DNA of 64,000 nt from contig PHDA01000008.1 of the NCBI GenBank assembly GCA_002842465.1, positions 19,349 through 83,348 of the forward strand, given 5' to 3'. This DNA comes from Bacteroidetes bacterium HGW-Bacteroidetes-7. Lineage in GTDB: Bacteria; Bacteroidota; Bacteroidia; Bacteroidales; UBA932. The notes under the pieces were generated by a model that was not told the DNA's origin, searched no databases, and saw only the letters and a program-made list of their open reading frames with translations. This document shows, piece by piece, positions 1-8,398 of the stretch (position 1 is the first letter of the stretch; every line of letters starts with the position of its first letter). Position numbers and translations under genes: made by a program.

Positions 1-258
1 GGTCAGATAACCAGTTATGAAACAGTATCAATAGCAGTAACCGCGCAGGAGGTGGCTGCACAGAACCGTCTGACCGTTACGGTAAAGGTTACCTTTACCA
101 ATGTAAAATACCCAAAAGAGAATTTTGAAAAAAACTTTGCAGCCTTTGAAGACTACCCATCAACATCGTCGCTCGATGCGGTAGAGGCAAGGCTGGTAGA
201 GAGTATTGTAAAGAAGTTGGTTGAGGAGATTTTTAACGCAACCGTTGCAAACTGGTAA
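1..258 (+). CDS. lptE: LPS assembly lipoprotein LptE, C-terminal part (cut by window start)
   Basis: The reading frame is open from base 1, so the gene begins upstream of the window. The GTG at 52 is internal and not a start. The visible 85 residues resemble the C-terminal half of Bacteroidota LptE: an 'NRLTVTVKVTFTN' beta strand, a 'FEDYPS' motif and a final 'IFNATVANW'. In the family, LptE plugs the LptD barrel in the outer membrane and helps place lipopolysaccharide on the cell surface. The signal peptide and lipobox would lie upstream and cannot be checked. The next gene follows after 2 bases, so the two are probably cotranscribed. Family assignment is from recalled similarity and is fairly sure. 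Confidence 0.8.
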   Translation, partial: GQITSYETVSIAVTAQEVAAQNRLTVTVKVTFTNVKYPKENFEKNFAAFEDYPSTSSLDAVEARLVESIVKKLVEEIFNATVANW

Positions 259-260
259 AG

Positions 261-1028
261 ATGTCAAATTTGGATTTACATAAACTTGAAATGTATATCG
301 AAAGATACCCTTGGTACTCAGCTGGGTATCTTGAGATTTTCAGACGGATGTCAATTTTGGACATAGATGCCGGCAGTTCATTTCTTGCAAAAGCGGCATC
401 ACATATCTATTCACGTTCAGTTTTATATAAGGTTAAAACAACCAGAGGAGGACTAACTGCTCCTGAAGACATTATTGAGATTTCTGAGAATAAAGAAGAA
501 TCTTTCAAGAGTAAAGAAATCAGTATTTTACCAAGCAAACACTCTCAAGAGACAATCAATACTAAACCTGCAGAGAGTCAAATGCCAGGCTCAAGCTACA
601 CGGCCGACGAGATCAAGGGATTTGAAGATGGAGACGAAATTGTTCTTGACGAAATGTCAGATCTTGTTCCGGGAACAATGCCCCGGTTTGTGCTTGCCGG
701 AGGAGACTATTTCTCCAGAGAGGAGTTTTCCCAAATTGATCTTGACCGTTCAAAACCCGTGGATAATTTTATTGTAGAAAAGCCCTCCCTGCTCAGGGCA
801 TCGCCAAATTTTAAAGAACACCATACAGTACCCGAAGCAGAGATAGATACAGCAGAGCTTTTTGATGACTCCTCATTTTATACAGAAACACTTGCAAAAA
901 TTTATCTGGATCAAGGTTTTTACAAAAGAGCATTAGATGTTTATGCAAAACTTATTTTGTTATATCCGGAAAAAAGTGCTTACTTTGCGACCCTTGTAAA
1001 AGAGATTAAGAACAAATATAACAACTAA
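261..1028 (+). CDS. TPR-like conserved protein between lptE and secG
   Basis: A 255-residue soluble protein with no signal peptide or membrane segment. The middle (about residues 60-200) is polar, acidic and low in structure. The last 50 residues contain a helix pair typical of one tetratricopeptide unit, with 'LAKIYLDQGFYKRALDVYAKL'. Bacteroidota commonly carry a TPR-type hypothetical gene at this position between lptE and secG, which supports it as a real gene, but its role is unknown to me. It starts 2 bases after lptE and ends 4 bases before secG, so it is part of the same operon. A scaffold function near the envelope assembly machinery is only a guess. Confidence 0.7.
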   Translation: MSNLDLHKLEMYIERYPWYSAGYLEIFRRMSILDIDAGSSFLAKAASHIYSRSVLYKVKTTRGGLTAPEDIIEISENKEESFKSKEISILPSKHSQETINTKPAESQMPGSSYTADEIKGFEDGDEIVLDEMSDLVPGTMPRFVLAGGDYFSREEFSQIDLDRSKPVDNFIVEKPSLLRASPNFKEHHTVPEAEIDTAELFDDSSFYTETLAKIYLDQGFYKRALDVYAKLILLYPEKSAYFATLVKEIKNKYNN

Positions 1029-1032
1029 TATT

Positions 1033-1383
1033 ATGTATACCGTAATAGCTATCCTTATCGTCATCGCAAGTATATTGCTGACAATAGTAGTGTTAGTGCA
1101 GAATTCGAAAGGTGGCGGACTTGCTGCCAACTTCGCATCAGGCAACCAGACATTTGGTGTTCGTCAAACTGCCGACTTCCTTGAAAAGGCAACATGGACA
1201 CTTGCAATTTCAATTTTGGTTTTGTGTGTTCTGGCTACAGCTTTCGTTTCAACAGGCAGCAGCAGGAAGCAAAATGCAATTCAGCAGAGAATAGAACAGT
1301 CGGCACCAACACAAGGTCAACCGGAATTTCCTGTTAATCCTGCCCCGGCAACACCTGAAACACCATCGGGTACAGAAAATTAA
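1033..1383 (+). CDS. secG: Preprotein translocase subunit SecG
   Basis: SecG is the small auxiliary subunit of the SecYEG channel in the inner membrane and assists SecA-driven export. The 116-residue protein shows the family plan: a first membrane helix at about residues 4-24, a Gly-rich loop 'NSKGGGLAANFASG', and a second helix at about 52-72. A Pro/Thr-rich tail follows, which is common in this phylum. The loop and the following 'TADFLEKATW' are typical SecG signatures. It is the last gene of the lptE operon and is followed by a clear intrinsic terminator. Confidence 0.93.
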   Translation: MYTVIAILIVIASILLTIVVLVQNSKGGGLAANFASGNQTFGVRQTADFLEKATWTLAISILVLCVLATAFVSTGSSRKQNAIQQRIEQSAPTQGQPEFPVNPAPATPETPSGTEN

Positions 1384-1406
1384 TAAAAATTTTCTCACAG
1401 TATATC

Positions 1407-1436
1407 AGCTCGTTACGTAAGTAACGGGCTTTTTTT
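1407..1436 (+). terminator. Intrinsic terminator after secG
   Basis: An inverted repeat (AGCTCGTTAC and GTAACGGGCT, with one mismatch) closes on a GTAA loop and is followed by a run of T residues. It sits 24 bases after the secG stop codon and ends the lptE-TPR-secG transcript. Confidence 0.85.
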
Positions 1437-1483
1437 GTGAAAATTTTTAGTACTATGTGATACAAGGTATTGAAAAAAGTATA

Positions 1484-1491
1484 TATATTTG
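1484..1491 (+). promoter_or_regulatory. -7 element upstream of the first PspC gene
   Basis: TATATTTG matches the Bacteroidota sigma-ABfr -7 consensus TAnnTTTG exactly. It lies 38 bases before the ATG at 1530. No good TTTG -33 box is seen at the usual distance. It follows the secG terminator, so it is the natural start of a new transcription unit. Confidence 0.6.
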
Positions 1492-1529
1492 CAGTACCAA
1501 ATTCTATGTATAATTAAATAGGTTAAAAA

Positions 1530-2093
1530 ATGAAAAAGGTTGTAACAGTAGGTATAGGCGGAAGAAGCTTTGTAATAGATGAGGACGCTTATCAGAAATT
1601 AAATCTTTACCTCACCCGTTTTAAAGAGAAGACGGGAATGGGTGTACAGTCGGGTGATGTAATGGAGGATCTGGAACAAAGAATTGCCGAGCTTTTTACT
1701 GAGGCGCTTGGAACCAGGTACCAGGTTGTGAACATCACAATGGTCAACAACATTATCTCTCAGTTGGGTATGCCCGACGGAGGACAGATGGAGGATGACT
1801 TTGGTGTAAAAAACGAGCCGTTCTATAATATGGCCGTTAAAAAGTTTTACAGAAATCCGGATGACAAGGTCATCGGAGGAGTCTGCAGCGGAATGGCTCT
1901 TTACCTCAATGTAGATGTTGTTCTTGTGAGGGTACTCTTTTTTGTTGCAATATTTATGGGTAGCATTGGCTTCTGGGGTTATATTATTCTCTGGATTGTT
2001 GCACCGCTAGCATATACAGCAGCACAGAAATGTGAAATGAGAGGTTTGCCGGTAACAGCCGAAAACCTAAGGAAATTTTCTACTTACAGATAA
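1530..2093 (+). CDS. PspC-domain membrane protein (short form)
   Basis: The 187-residue protein has two parts. Residues 1-90 form a soluble domain, and residues about 103-165 form a PspC domain with the 'KVIGGVCSGMALYLNVDVVLVRVLFF' type core (only part quoted) and two membrane helices. PspC proteins are inner-membrane stress components or anti-sigma-like sensors in other bacteria. In Bacteroidota the family is widespread but poorly studied. The N-terminal 90 residues are clearly similar to those of the longer gene at 2449, so the two are paralogues. It is followed after 12 bases by a PadR regulator, so the three genes look like one operon in which the regulator controls its neighbours. Confidence 0.85.
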   Translation: MKKVVTVGIGGRSFVIDEDAYQKLNLYLTRFKEKTGMGVQSGDVMEDLEQRIAELFTEALGTRYQVVNITMVNNIISQLGMPDGGQMEDDFGVKNEPFYNMAVKKFYRNPDDKVIGGVCSGMALYLNVDVVLVRVLFFVAIFMGSIGFWGYIILWIVAPLAYTAAQKCEMRGLPVTAENLRKFSTYR

Positions 2094-2105
2094 TTGGGAG
2101 GGGTT

Positions 2106-2447
2106 ATGAACGAGATTAACACAGACAATATTAAATCGCAAATGCGAAAAGGAGTTTTGGAGTATTGCATTTTGAGTATTCTGAACAACAATGACGCATA
2201 CGCCTCTTCGCTCATAGGCGAATTGAAGGATGCGAAAATGATAGTGGTGGAGGGAACTCTCTACCCGCTGCTCACAAGACAGAAAAATCAGGGACTTTTA
2301 AGCTACAGATGGGAAGAGTCGCAACAGGGGCCGCCCAGGAAATATTACGCAATAACCGATAAGGGAAGAGAATTGCTTGCAGAGATGGATTCAGCGTGGA
2401 TAGAGATAGTCGAAACAATTGCATTAATAAGAAATAATAAGAAGTAA
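2106..2447 (+). CDS. PadR-family transcriptional regulator
   Basis: A 113-residue winged-helix regulator. PadR signatures are present: 'RKGVLEYCILSILNNNDAYAS', a recognition-helix region, then 'VVEGTLYPLLTRQKNQGLLSY' and 'PPRKYYAITDKGRELL' (parts only). The ATG at 2106 is the preferred start. It is preceded at 2096-2103 by GGGAGGGG, a Shine-Dalgarno-like sequence that is unusual in this phylum. The TTG at 2094 would only add four residues. The gene lies between two PspC genes and ends one base before the second, so translation is probably coupled. Such PadR-PspC pairs usually form autoregulated stress operons; the inducing signal is unknown. Confidence 0.88.
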   Translation: MNEINTDNIKSQMRKGVLEYCILSILNNNDAYASSLIGELKDAKMIVVEGTLYPLLTRQKNQGLLSYRWEESQQGPPRKYYAITDKGRELLAEMDSAWIEIVETIALIRNNKK

Positions 2448-2448
2448 A

Positions 2449-4035
2449 ATGAAAAAGGTTGTCAAAGTAAGTATCGGAAATCTTGCCTTTACTATTGAAG
2501 AGGAGGGATTCCTCATCATTAAAGGTTACCTTAACGAACTTCACGACCACTATGACAACAAGGAGAATGGCCAGGAGATTATTGAGGGGATTGAGGAGAG
2601 GATGGCTGAGCTGTTTGTTGAAAAGTGCGGTGCAAACAATGTTGTAACATCATCTGCAATTAAAGAGGTAATCTCAATACTTGGCAGACCTGATGTTATC
2701 GATGAAGAGCAGGGGGGCGCAAGTAGCTCATACTCCTCTTCATACAAACACAAGATACCAAAACGACTTTTCAGAAATCCTGACAACAAGGTCCTTGGAG
2801 GAGTATGCTCAGGCCTTGCAGCATACACATCAATTGATACAACTCTTGTGAGAGTACTTTTTGTGCTCCTCTTTATCGGCTTCTCATTCTTTGGCTTAAT
2901 GCATGTTGGAGGCGGAGGTTTTATGATTTTCGCATATATAGTTATGTGGATTGCTATACCTGAAGCAAGAACAGTTGAGCAGCGTTGTGCTATGTACGGC
3001 GAGCCATTGGATTTGAATAATTTTCAAAGACAGATGGAGAGAGGTTTTAGTCAGGCTGGCAAAGGGATAAGAAGAGCTGGAAGAGAGGGGGTAGAGGCAA
3101 TGAGTACAATTGCAACAATTATTTCAAAAATTGTGTCGGTATTTCTTATTGTCATTTCGCTTAGCGGTCTGATTTTCTTTTCATTTCTGTTTTTGGGTGT
3201 TGAGATTTTCAAAGATGTGGTACCTGTAGATTTTCTGGACTATATTGAGATAGGCATTGAGAATCCGGTTTATATAAAGATTGCATTTTTGAGTATGATT
3301 TTCCTTCCATTTATTGGGATGCTCTATGGTGGAATCCATCTTCTGTTTGGTTTCAGGCCTCAGGGAATTCGCCCTGGTCTGATAATATTCATATTGTGGA
3401 TAATTTCAATTTTCACTTTTGGAATCTTGGCAACAAAAGCAAGTCGCCCGTTCTGGAATGATGCAAGAAGCGAACAGGAGGTAATAATAAGCGACAAATA
3501 CGACACTCTTTATGTAAAATTTGAATCCTCTTCTGGTGTTCCCTCTTCAAGAGTGATGTTGAATGCAGGATACTCAGATTATACACTGTTTTGGATGGAA
3601 GGTGAGAACAAAAGCCAGCAAATAGTTTCATTCCCCAAATTCAGAATTGTAAGGCAAAGCAAAGAGGATGGATTTATGTTAAAAAGCCGTACCGATGCAC
3701 TCTCTTATACATACTCCGAGGCACTTGACAAGGCACAAAAAAATCTGCCATCTTATGAGATAACAGATTCTCTTATAACTATCAAGTCAAATATTTACAA
3801 CAAACAGAACAAGTTTGATGCAACATTCAGGCAAGTAATGCTCTACATTCCCGAAGGTGTTAAAGTTATTGTTACAAGCCCAATTGAGCACGACTTTGAA
3901 AGGCGTTTAGAAAGGGACTGGATATTTAACTGTGACCGCAACGATCGTCGTGACGATAGATGGGAGGGCAGATACTACGAATTCAAAGATAGAATGGAGC
4001 GCAAAAAGGATAGGCTGGAGCGTAAGTTTAACTGA
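2449..4035 (+). CDS. PspC-domain membrane protein (long form with C-terminal soluble domain)
   Basis: The 528-residue protein repeats the N-terminal domain of the short form ('MKKVVKVSIGNLAFTIEEE') and carries a PspC domain at about 105-175. Three further hydrophobic segments (about 212-245, 270-300, 310-335) lead into a long soluble region. The end of the protein is extremely charged: its last 45 residues are mostly Arg, Asp, Glu and Lys. In the family, PspC segments act in envelope stress sensing; the soluble part may be a beta-rich extracytoplasmic domain. The start follows the PadR stop by one base. The 3' end overlaps the convergent kbl gene by 8 bases. Confidence 0.82.
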   Translation: MKKVVKVSIGNLAFTIEEEGFLIIKGYLNELHDHYDNKENGQEIIEGIEERMAELFVEKCGANNVVTSSAIKEVISILGRPDVIDEEQGGASSSYSSSYKHKIPKRLFRNPDNKVLGGVCSGLAAYTSIDTTLVRVLFVLLFIGFSFFGLMHVGGGGFMIFAYIVMWIAIPEARTVEQRCAMYGEPLDLNNFQRQMERGFSQAGKGIRRAGREGVEAMSTIATIISKIVSVFLIVISLSGLIFFSFLFLGVEIFKDVVPVDFLDYIEIGIENPVYIKIAFLSMIFLPFIGMLYGGIHLLFGFRPQGIRPGLIIFILWIISIFTFGILATKASRPFWNDARSEQEVIISDKYDTLYVKFESSSGVPSSRVMLNAGYSDYTLFWMEGENKSQQIVSFPKFRIVRQSKEDGFMLKSRTDALSYTYSEALDKAQKNLPSYEITDSLITIKSNIYNKQNKFDATFRQVMLYIPEGVKVIVTSPIEHDFERRLERDWIFNCDRNDRRDDRWEGRYYEFKDRMERKKDRLERKFN

Positions 4036-5218
4036 TTACACCAAGCTTCTTTCCAACTTTGATAAAAGCATCAACGCACCTGTCAATATGCTCAGGCTCG
4101 TGTCCCGCACTAATCTGAACCCGGATACGAGCCTGATCTTTTGGTACCACAGGGAAGTAGAACCCAATAACATATATACCCTCTTCAAGCATCTTTGATG
4201 CAAACTCCTGGGATAATTTGGCATCGTACAACATTACCGCACAAATAGCAGAGCGTGTTGGTTTAATGTCAAAGCCGGCATCCTTCATTTTACCAAGGAA
4301 GTAAGCTGTGTTACTGTGAAGTTTATCCTGAAGATCATTGGTCTTTGACATCATATTAAACATCTCAATTCCCGCAGCAGCAACCATTGGCGGAATAGAG
4401 TTAGAGAATAGATATGGCCTTGAGCGCTGTCTCAGCATCTCTATTACCTCTTTCTTTCCCGTTGTGAAGCCTCCGATAGCACCTCCGAAAGCCTTTCCGA
4501 GAGTTCCGGTGATAATCTCAACCTTACCTCTAAGATTGTAGAGTTCGGTTGTTCCTCTTCCTGTCTCTCCAACAACTCCTGCAGAGTGAGATTCATCAAC
4601 CATTATCATTGCATTGTACTTTTCGGCAAGTTCGTAGATTTTATCCAGAGGAGCTACATTACCATCCATTGAGAATACACCATCAGTAACAATCAAGCGA
4701 AACCTCTGTGCCTGTGAGACCTTAAGACAATTTTCAAGCTCCTCCATATTGGCATTTGCATAACGGTATCTTTGAGCCTTGCAGAGACGCACTCCGTCAA
4801 TAATTGATGCGTGATTGAGGGAGTCAGATATTATGGCATCCTCTTCAGAGAGCAGAGGCTCAAAAACTCCTCCATTTGCATCAAAGCAAGCAGCATAAAG
4901 GATAGAATCTTCTGTACCGAAAAATTCCGAAATCTTTTTCTCAAGTTCCAGGTGCAGATCTTGTGTGCCACATATAAAGCGAACACTGGACATCCCGAAA
5001 CCGCGGGTATCAAGAGCCTTTTTTGCCGCTTCTATAAGATTGCTGTTGTTTGAAAGGCCAAGATAGTTGTTTGCACAAAAATTTAGAACCTCCTGCCCAC
5101 TTGAAATTTTTATGTTTGCCTGTTGGGGATTAACTATAACTCTCTCTCTCTTATAGAGCCCTGCCTCATTAATGTTGCTCAGCTCAGTTGAAAGAAAATC
5201 CTGAAAATTTGTATACAT
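4028..5218 (-). CDS. kbl: Glycine C-acetyltransferase (2-amino-3-ketobutyrate CoA ligase)
   Basis: A PLP-dependent alpha-oxoamine synthase of 396 residues, the usual length. It makes or cleaves 2-amino-3-oxobutyrate from glycine and acetyl-CoA in threonine degradation. Visible motifs: 'NYLGLSNN' near residue 51, 'DGVFSMDGNVAPL' at 179-191, 'DESHSAG' at 208-214 and the PLP lysine K242 in 'GTLGKAFGGAIGG'. The family also includes serine palmitoyltransferase and AONS, but the close match to the KBL pattern favours kbl. No threonine dehydrogenase gene is beside it in the window. It is a single-gene unit with its own -7 box at 5255-5262. Confidence 0.9.
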   Translation of the reverse strand: MYTNFQDFLSTELSNINEAGLYKRERVIVNPQQANIKISSGQEVLNFCANNYLGLSNNSNLIEAAKKALDTRGFGMSSVRFICGTQDLHLELEKKISEFFGTEDSILYAACFDANGGVFEPLLSEEDAIISDSLNHASIIDGVRLCKAQRYRYANANMEELENCLKVSQAQRFRLIVTDGVFSMDGNVAPLDKIYELAEKYNAMIMVDESHSAGVVGETGRGTTELYNLRGKVEIITGTLGKAFGGAIGGFTTGKKEVIEMLRQRSRPYLFSNSIPPMVAAAGIEMFNMMSKTNDLQDKLHSNTAYFLGKMKDAGFDIKPTRSAICAVMLYDAKLSQEFASKMLEEGIYVIGFYFPVVPKDQARIRVQISAGHEPEHIDRCVDAFIKVGKKLGVIS

Positions 5219-5254
5219 ATTGTTGATTTTAATGATTTTGTAACACTATAAAGA

Positions 5255-5262
5255 CAAAGTTA
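5255..5262 (-). promoter_or_regulatory. kbl: -7 element for kbl
   Basis: On the minus strand the sequence reads TAACTTTG, an exact match to TAnnTTTG, 36 bases before the kbl start codon. It shares the 142-base divergent intergenic region with the tetR promoter. No clear -33 box is visible. Confidence 0.5.
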
Positions 5263-5292
5263 GCAATGAAATATAAATTTTTGGCATAAAAC

Positions 5293-5324
5293 TTGAAAAC
5301 TATTTTTGTTTTTTAAGTTTTCAA
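5293..5324. promoter_or_regulatory. Inverted repeat, candidate TetR operator
   Basis: TTGAAAACT at 5293-5301 and AGTTTTCAA at 5316-5324 form a perfect 9-bp inverted repeat with 14 bases between. The repeat brackets the -33 box at 5305-5308 and ends just upstream of the -7 box, so a dimer bound here would block the tetR/efflux promoter. This is the position expected for an autoregulatory TetR-family operator; binding is inferred, not shown. Confidence 0.45.
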
Positions 5325-5335
5325 TATTACCTTTG
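5305..5335 (+). promoter_or_regulatory. Promoter of the tetR-RND efflux operon
   Basis: TTTG at 5305-5308 and TACCTTTG at 5328-5335 are separated by 19 bases, matching the Bacteroidota -33/-7 promoter pattern. The TetR start codon is at 5361, giving a leader of about 20 bases. Confidence 0.7.
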
Positions 5336-5360
5336 CGCCCCAATTAAGAGTAATTATAAA

Positions 5361-5969
5361 ATGGATATAAGAGATAGAATTATTGAGGTGTCAACCGAAC
5401 TTTTTCTCCAGAACGGCTGTAAGTCCATAACAATGGATGATGTAGCCAAAGAGAACGGTATCTCAAAAAGGACCCTTTACGAGCACTTTTCAGACAAATC
5501 GCAGCTGCTGGAGGAGTGCATAGAATTTATGAAAGTACAGATGAAGGACTATTCGATGGAGCTGGAGAAAGAGTCAGAAAATGTACTTGACCTACTGTTT
5601 AAGATTCACAGCTCCCAATCGGACCTTATAATAAATCTTAAAATAAATTTTTTCCAGGAGCTTAGAAAATACTACTACGACCTCTATAAGAAAACTGTAG
5701 AAAATGTGATGGTTTACCACATGGAGAGGATAAATGAATACATAGATAAAGGTCAGAAAGAGGGGTACATTATTAAAAATATTGACAATAAAATTGTCTC
5801 TAAAGTTGTGATTGAGATATCGCATCTATTAGAGAACTCAGATGTGTTTCCGGTTAAGGAGTACAGAAGAAAAGAGCTCTTCAAGGAGGTTGTTATTTAC
5901 TATTTCAGGGGAATAGCAACTGACAAGGGGATCAAAGCAATAGATGAATATTTAGCAAATTCAAATTAA
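5361..5969 (+). CDS. TetR/AcrR-family repressor of the adjacent efflux operon
   Basis: The 202-residue protein has a TetR N-terminal helix-turn-helix at about residues 5-50, with 'SITMDDVAKENGISKRTLYEHF' type pattern (parts only) and a Lys/Asp-containing 'FSDKSQLL' segment after it. The C-terminal part is an all-helical ligand/dimer domain of the usual size. It is the first gene of the operon encoding a TolC-type protein, an RND adaptor and an RND pump, 8 bases upstream of the next gene. It is therefore likely to repress its own operon until a toxic substrate binds. A candidate operator lies over its promoter. Confidence 0.9.
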   Translation: MDIRDRIIEVSTELFLQNGCKSITMDDVAKENGISKRTLYEHFSDKSQLLEECIEFMKVQMKDYSMELEKESENVLDLLFKIHSSQSDLIINLKINFFQELRKYYYDLYKKTVENVMVYHMERINEYIDKGQKEGYIIKNIDNKIVSKVVIEISHLLENSDVFPVKEYRRKELFKEVVIYYFRGIATDKGIKAIDEYLANSN

Positions 5970-5977
5970 TTTAAATT

Positions 5978-7330
5978 ATGAAATTAAGGACAAAAGTAAC
6001 CGTAGCACTTACACTTTTGATTACTGTTGCCTCAGGCAGCAGCCTGCGTGCGCAACAGGCAGCAGGTGGAACCCTTACACTGACAATCGATCAGGCACTT
6101 GAGATAGCCGTTAACGAAAACCTTAGCGTTAAAATTGCTGACGAAGAGATTAAAAGAGTTGACTGGCTTAAGACAGAAAACTGGTACTCATTGCTGCCCT
6201 CTTTAAGCGCTAATGCACAGTACACAAACAACATACTCAAGCCGGTTTTCTTCTCGGATTTTTTCCCCGGAGGAAAAATGGAGATAGGTGCAACAAACAG
6301 CTATGCTGTTAACGGAGTAATGCAGGTACCAATATTCTCGCTAACTCTGTTCAAAAGCATTCAGCTGTCTGAACTTGACCTGAAGAGTGCTCTTGAATCG
6401 GCCAGAAATACTAAGATAGAGCTTATTTCACAGGTAAAGAACTCTTTCTATGGAGTACTGATGCTGGAGCAATCTCTGGAGGTTCTTCAGGAGAGTTATA
6501 AAAACGCAGGGCAGACAGCGCAGAATATAAAAAATATGTACGAAAACGGTCTTGCATCGGAATATGATAAAATCAGATCAGATGTTGCAGTTAGAAATCT
6601 TCTTCCAACAATAACACAGGCAACCAACGGTCTTGAACTTGCAAAAATGCAGCTGAAAGTACTTTTATCCCTTGACCTGGAAACCCCTGTTGAGGTAGCC
6701 GGCAACATCTCTGATTATGAAAATGAGATTGCCGCTTTTCAGGGAATGGGTCCAATGATTCTTGACAATAACAGCTCTCTTAGAAGTCTTGACATTCAGT
6801 TGGAAAAACTTGGAAAAACATATGAGTTAATAAGGTCTCAGAGACTCCCATCTGTTGCTGGTTTTGCAAACTACCAACTGCAGATGCAGAGCGAAGAGTT
6901 TACATTCAACAGACTCTGGACAAACTCTATGGCGGTAGGTCTGGCAATTCAGATACCTATTTTCAATAAGTTTTCCATCTCCCTTAAAGAGAAACAGACA
7001 CAGGTTGGAATCAGACAAATGAGTTACCAGAGAGAGATGGTTGAGAACAATCTCTCACTTGCTCTGAAAAACTCTCTTAATGAGATGAATAGAGCCAAAA
7101 TTCAACTTGAGTCAGATAAAGAGGCGGTTATGCAGGCTAAAAAGGGTTATGAAATTGCAAAGGTGAGGTATTCGACAGGAACCGGCACTCTGCTTGAACT
7201 AAACGATACAGAAGTTGCACTTACAAGGTCACAGCTAAACCTCAACCAGACAATTTATGACTTTATAAAAGCAAGAAATGAGTACGAAAAGGTAACAGGA
7301 AACGAGAAAATAGATAAAATCAGTAACTAA
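5978..7330 (+). CDS. TolC-family outer-membrane efflux channel
   Basis: The 450-residue protein begins with a signal peptide (about residues 1-25, ending near 'LRAQQ'). It continues with two OEP/TolC repeats rich in long amphipathic helices, for example 'LTIDQALEIAVNENLSV' near the N-terminus and 'GYEIAKVRYSTGTGTLLELNDTE' (partial) near the C-terminus, a typical TolC-family ending. It forms the outer-membrane conduit of a tripartite pump. Its stop codon overlaps the start of the adaptor gene by one base, indicating tight translational coupling. Confidence 0.92.
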   Translation: MKLRTKVTVALTLLITVASGSSLRAQQAAGGTLTLTIDQALEIAVNENLSVKIADEEIKRVDWLKTENWYSLLPSLSANAQYTNNILKPVFFSDFFPGGKMEIGATNSYAVNGVMQVPIFSLTLFKSIQLSELDLKSALESARNTKIELISQVKNSFYGVLMLEQSLEVLQESYKNAGQTAQNIKNMYENGLASEYDKIRSDVAVRNLLPTITQATNGLELAKMQLKVLLSLDLETPVEVAGNISDYENEIAAFQGMGPMILDNNSSLRSLDIQLEKLGKTYELIRSQRLPSVAGFANYQLQMQSEEFTFNRLWTNSMAVGLAIQIPIFNKFSISLKEKQTQVGIRQMSYQREMVENNLSLALKNSLNEMNRAKIQLESDKEAVMQAKKGYEIAKVRYSTGTGTLLELNDTEVALTRSQLNLNQTIYDFIKARNEYEKVTGNEKIDKISN

Positions 7331-8376
7331 TGGAAAACAATTTATTCAGAAATATGAAAAGAATAGCAGCACTATTACTAATCGGTACTCTGGTACTTGC
7401 ATCCTGCTCGGGAGAAAAGGGAACAACAGAGACCACAGAGAAGATCTTCCCGGTTAAGGTTGCCGGAGTTGAAATGGCTCAGGTGGGCCAGGTAATTGAA
7501 TTCACAGGCAATATTGAGCCTTTGGTTAAAAACTACATATCCAGCTCTGCGGCACAACGTGTAGAGAAAATTTATGTTGAGGTAGGGAGTCGTGTTACAA
7601 AAGGACAACTGCTGGTTCAAATGGAGAACATCAACTATTCTCAGGCCAGAATTCAGCTTGAAAATCTTAAACTGGACCTTTCAAGAATTGAAGCCCTGTA
7701 CAATTCAGGAGGAATAGCCGCACAGCAGTATGACCAGATGAAGACACAGGTTAAAATTGCCGAAGAGAGTATTGCCAATCTTGATAAAAACACCAAGCTT
7801 CTCTCACCAATTGACGGTATTATTGTTCAAAGAAACTTTGACAATGGTGACCTTGCAACAGGTCAGCCTATACTGGTAGTAATGCAAATGCAACCTGTAA
7901 AGATACTCATTGGTATTTCAGAGGAATTTTTCCCACAGGTTAAAATTGGAACGCCTGTTGAGATATCACTTGACATTTATCCCGGTAAAAAATTCAATGG
8001 TAAAGTGATGCTTATCCACCCAACAATCGATGCTTCAACAAGAACATTCCAGGCCGAGGTAAGAATTGAAAATCCTTCTCTTGTGATGCGTCCGGGTATG
8101 TTTGCCAGGGCAAGGGTTGACTTTGGAACAAAAGAGAGAATCGTAGTACCCGATAAGGCTGTTATCAAACAACAGGGCACAAACGACAAGTATGTATTTG
8201 TTCTGGATGGTGACATTGTAAGGTACACAAAAGTAGAGCTTGGAAAAAGAGTTGACTCGCTTTACGAAGTGATGAGCGGTCTTGAGCCTGGGCAGAAGAT
8301 TGTAGTTGCAGGTAACACTGCCCTGATTGATGGCTCTAAAGTTCAGATCACAGAATCTGATCTAAACATTAAGTAA
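7330..8376 (+). CDS. RND efflux periplasmic adaptor subunit (lipoprotein)
   Basis: A membrane fusion protein that links the inner-membrane RND pump to the TolC channel. Residues 1-26 form a lipoprotein signal ending in 'LVLASC', with C26 as the lipidated residue. An inner ATG gives an equally plausible start 24 bases later. Lipoyl-like halves flank a helical hairpin ('YISSSAAQRVEKIYVEVGSRV' region and 'LLSPIDGIIVQRNFDNGDLA', parts). A beta-barrel and membrane-proximal domain follow, with 'PGMFARARVDFG' and 'VPDKAVIKQQG'. At 348 residues it is the usual size. It ends 22 bases before the pump gene. Confidence 0.92.
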   Translation: MENNLFRNMKRIAALLLIGTLVLASCSGEKGTTETTEKIFPVKVAGVEMAQVGQVIEFTGNIEPLVKNYISSSAAQRVEKIYVEVGSRVTKGQLLVQMENINYSQARIQLENLKLDLSRIEALYNSGGIAAQQYDQMKTQVKIAEESIANLDKNTKLLSPIDGIIVQRNFDNGDLATGQPILVVMQMQPVKILIGISEEFFPQVKIGTPVEISLDIYPGKKFNGKVMLIHPTIDASTRTFQAEVRIENPSLVMRPGMFARARVDFGTKERIVVPDKAVIKQQGTNDKYVFVLDGDIVRYTKVELGKRVDSLYEVMSGLEPGQKIVVAGNTALIDGSKVQITESDLNIK

Positions 8377-8398
8377 AAAAAGAATAAAATAATTACTG

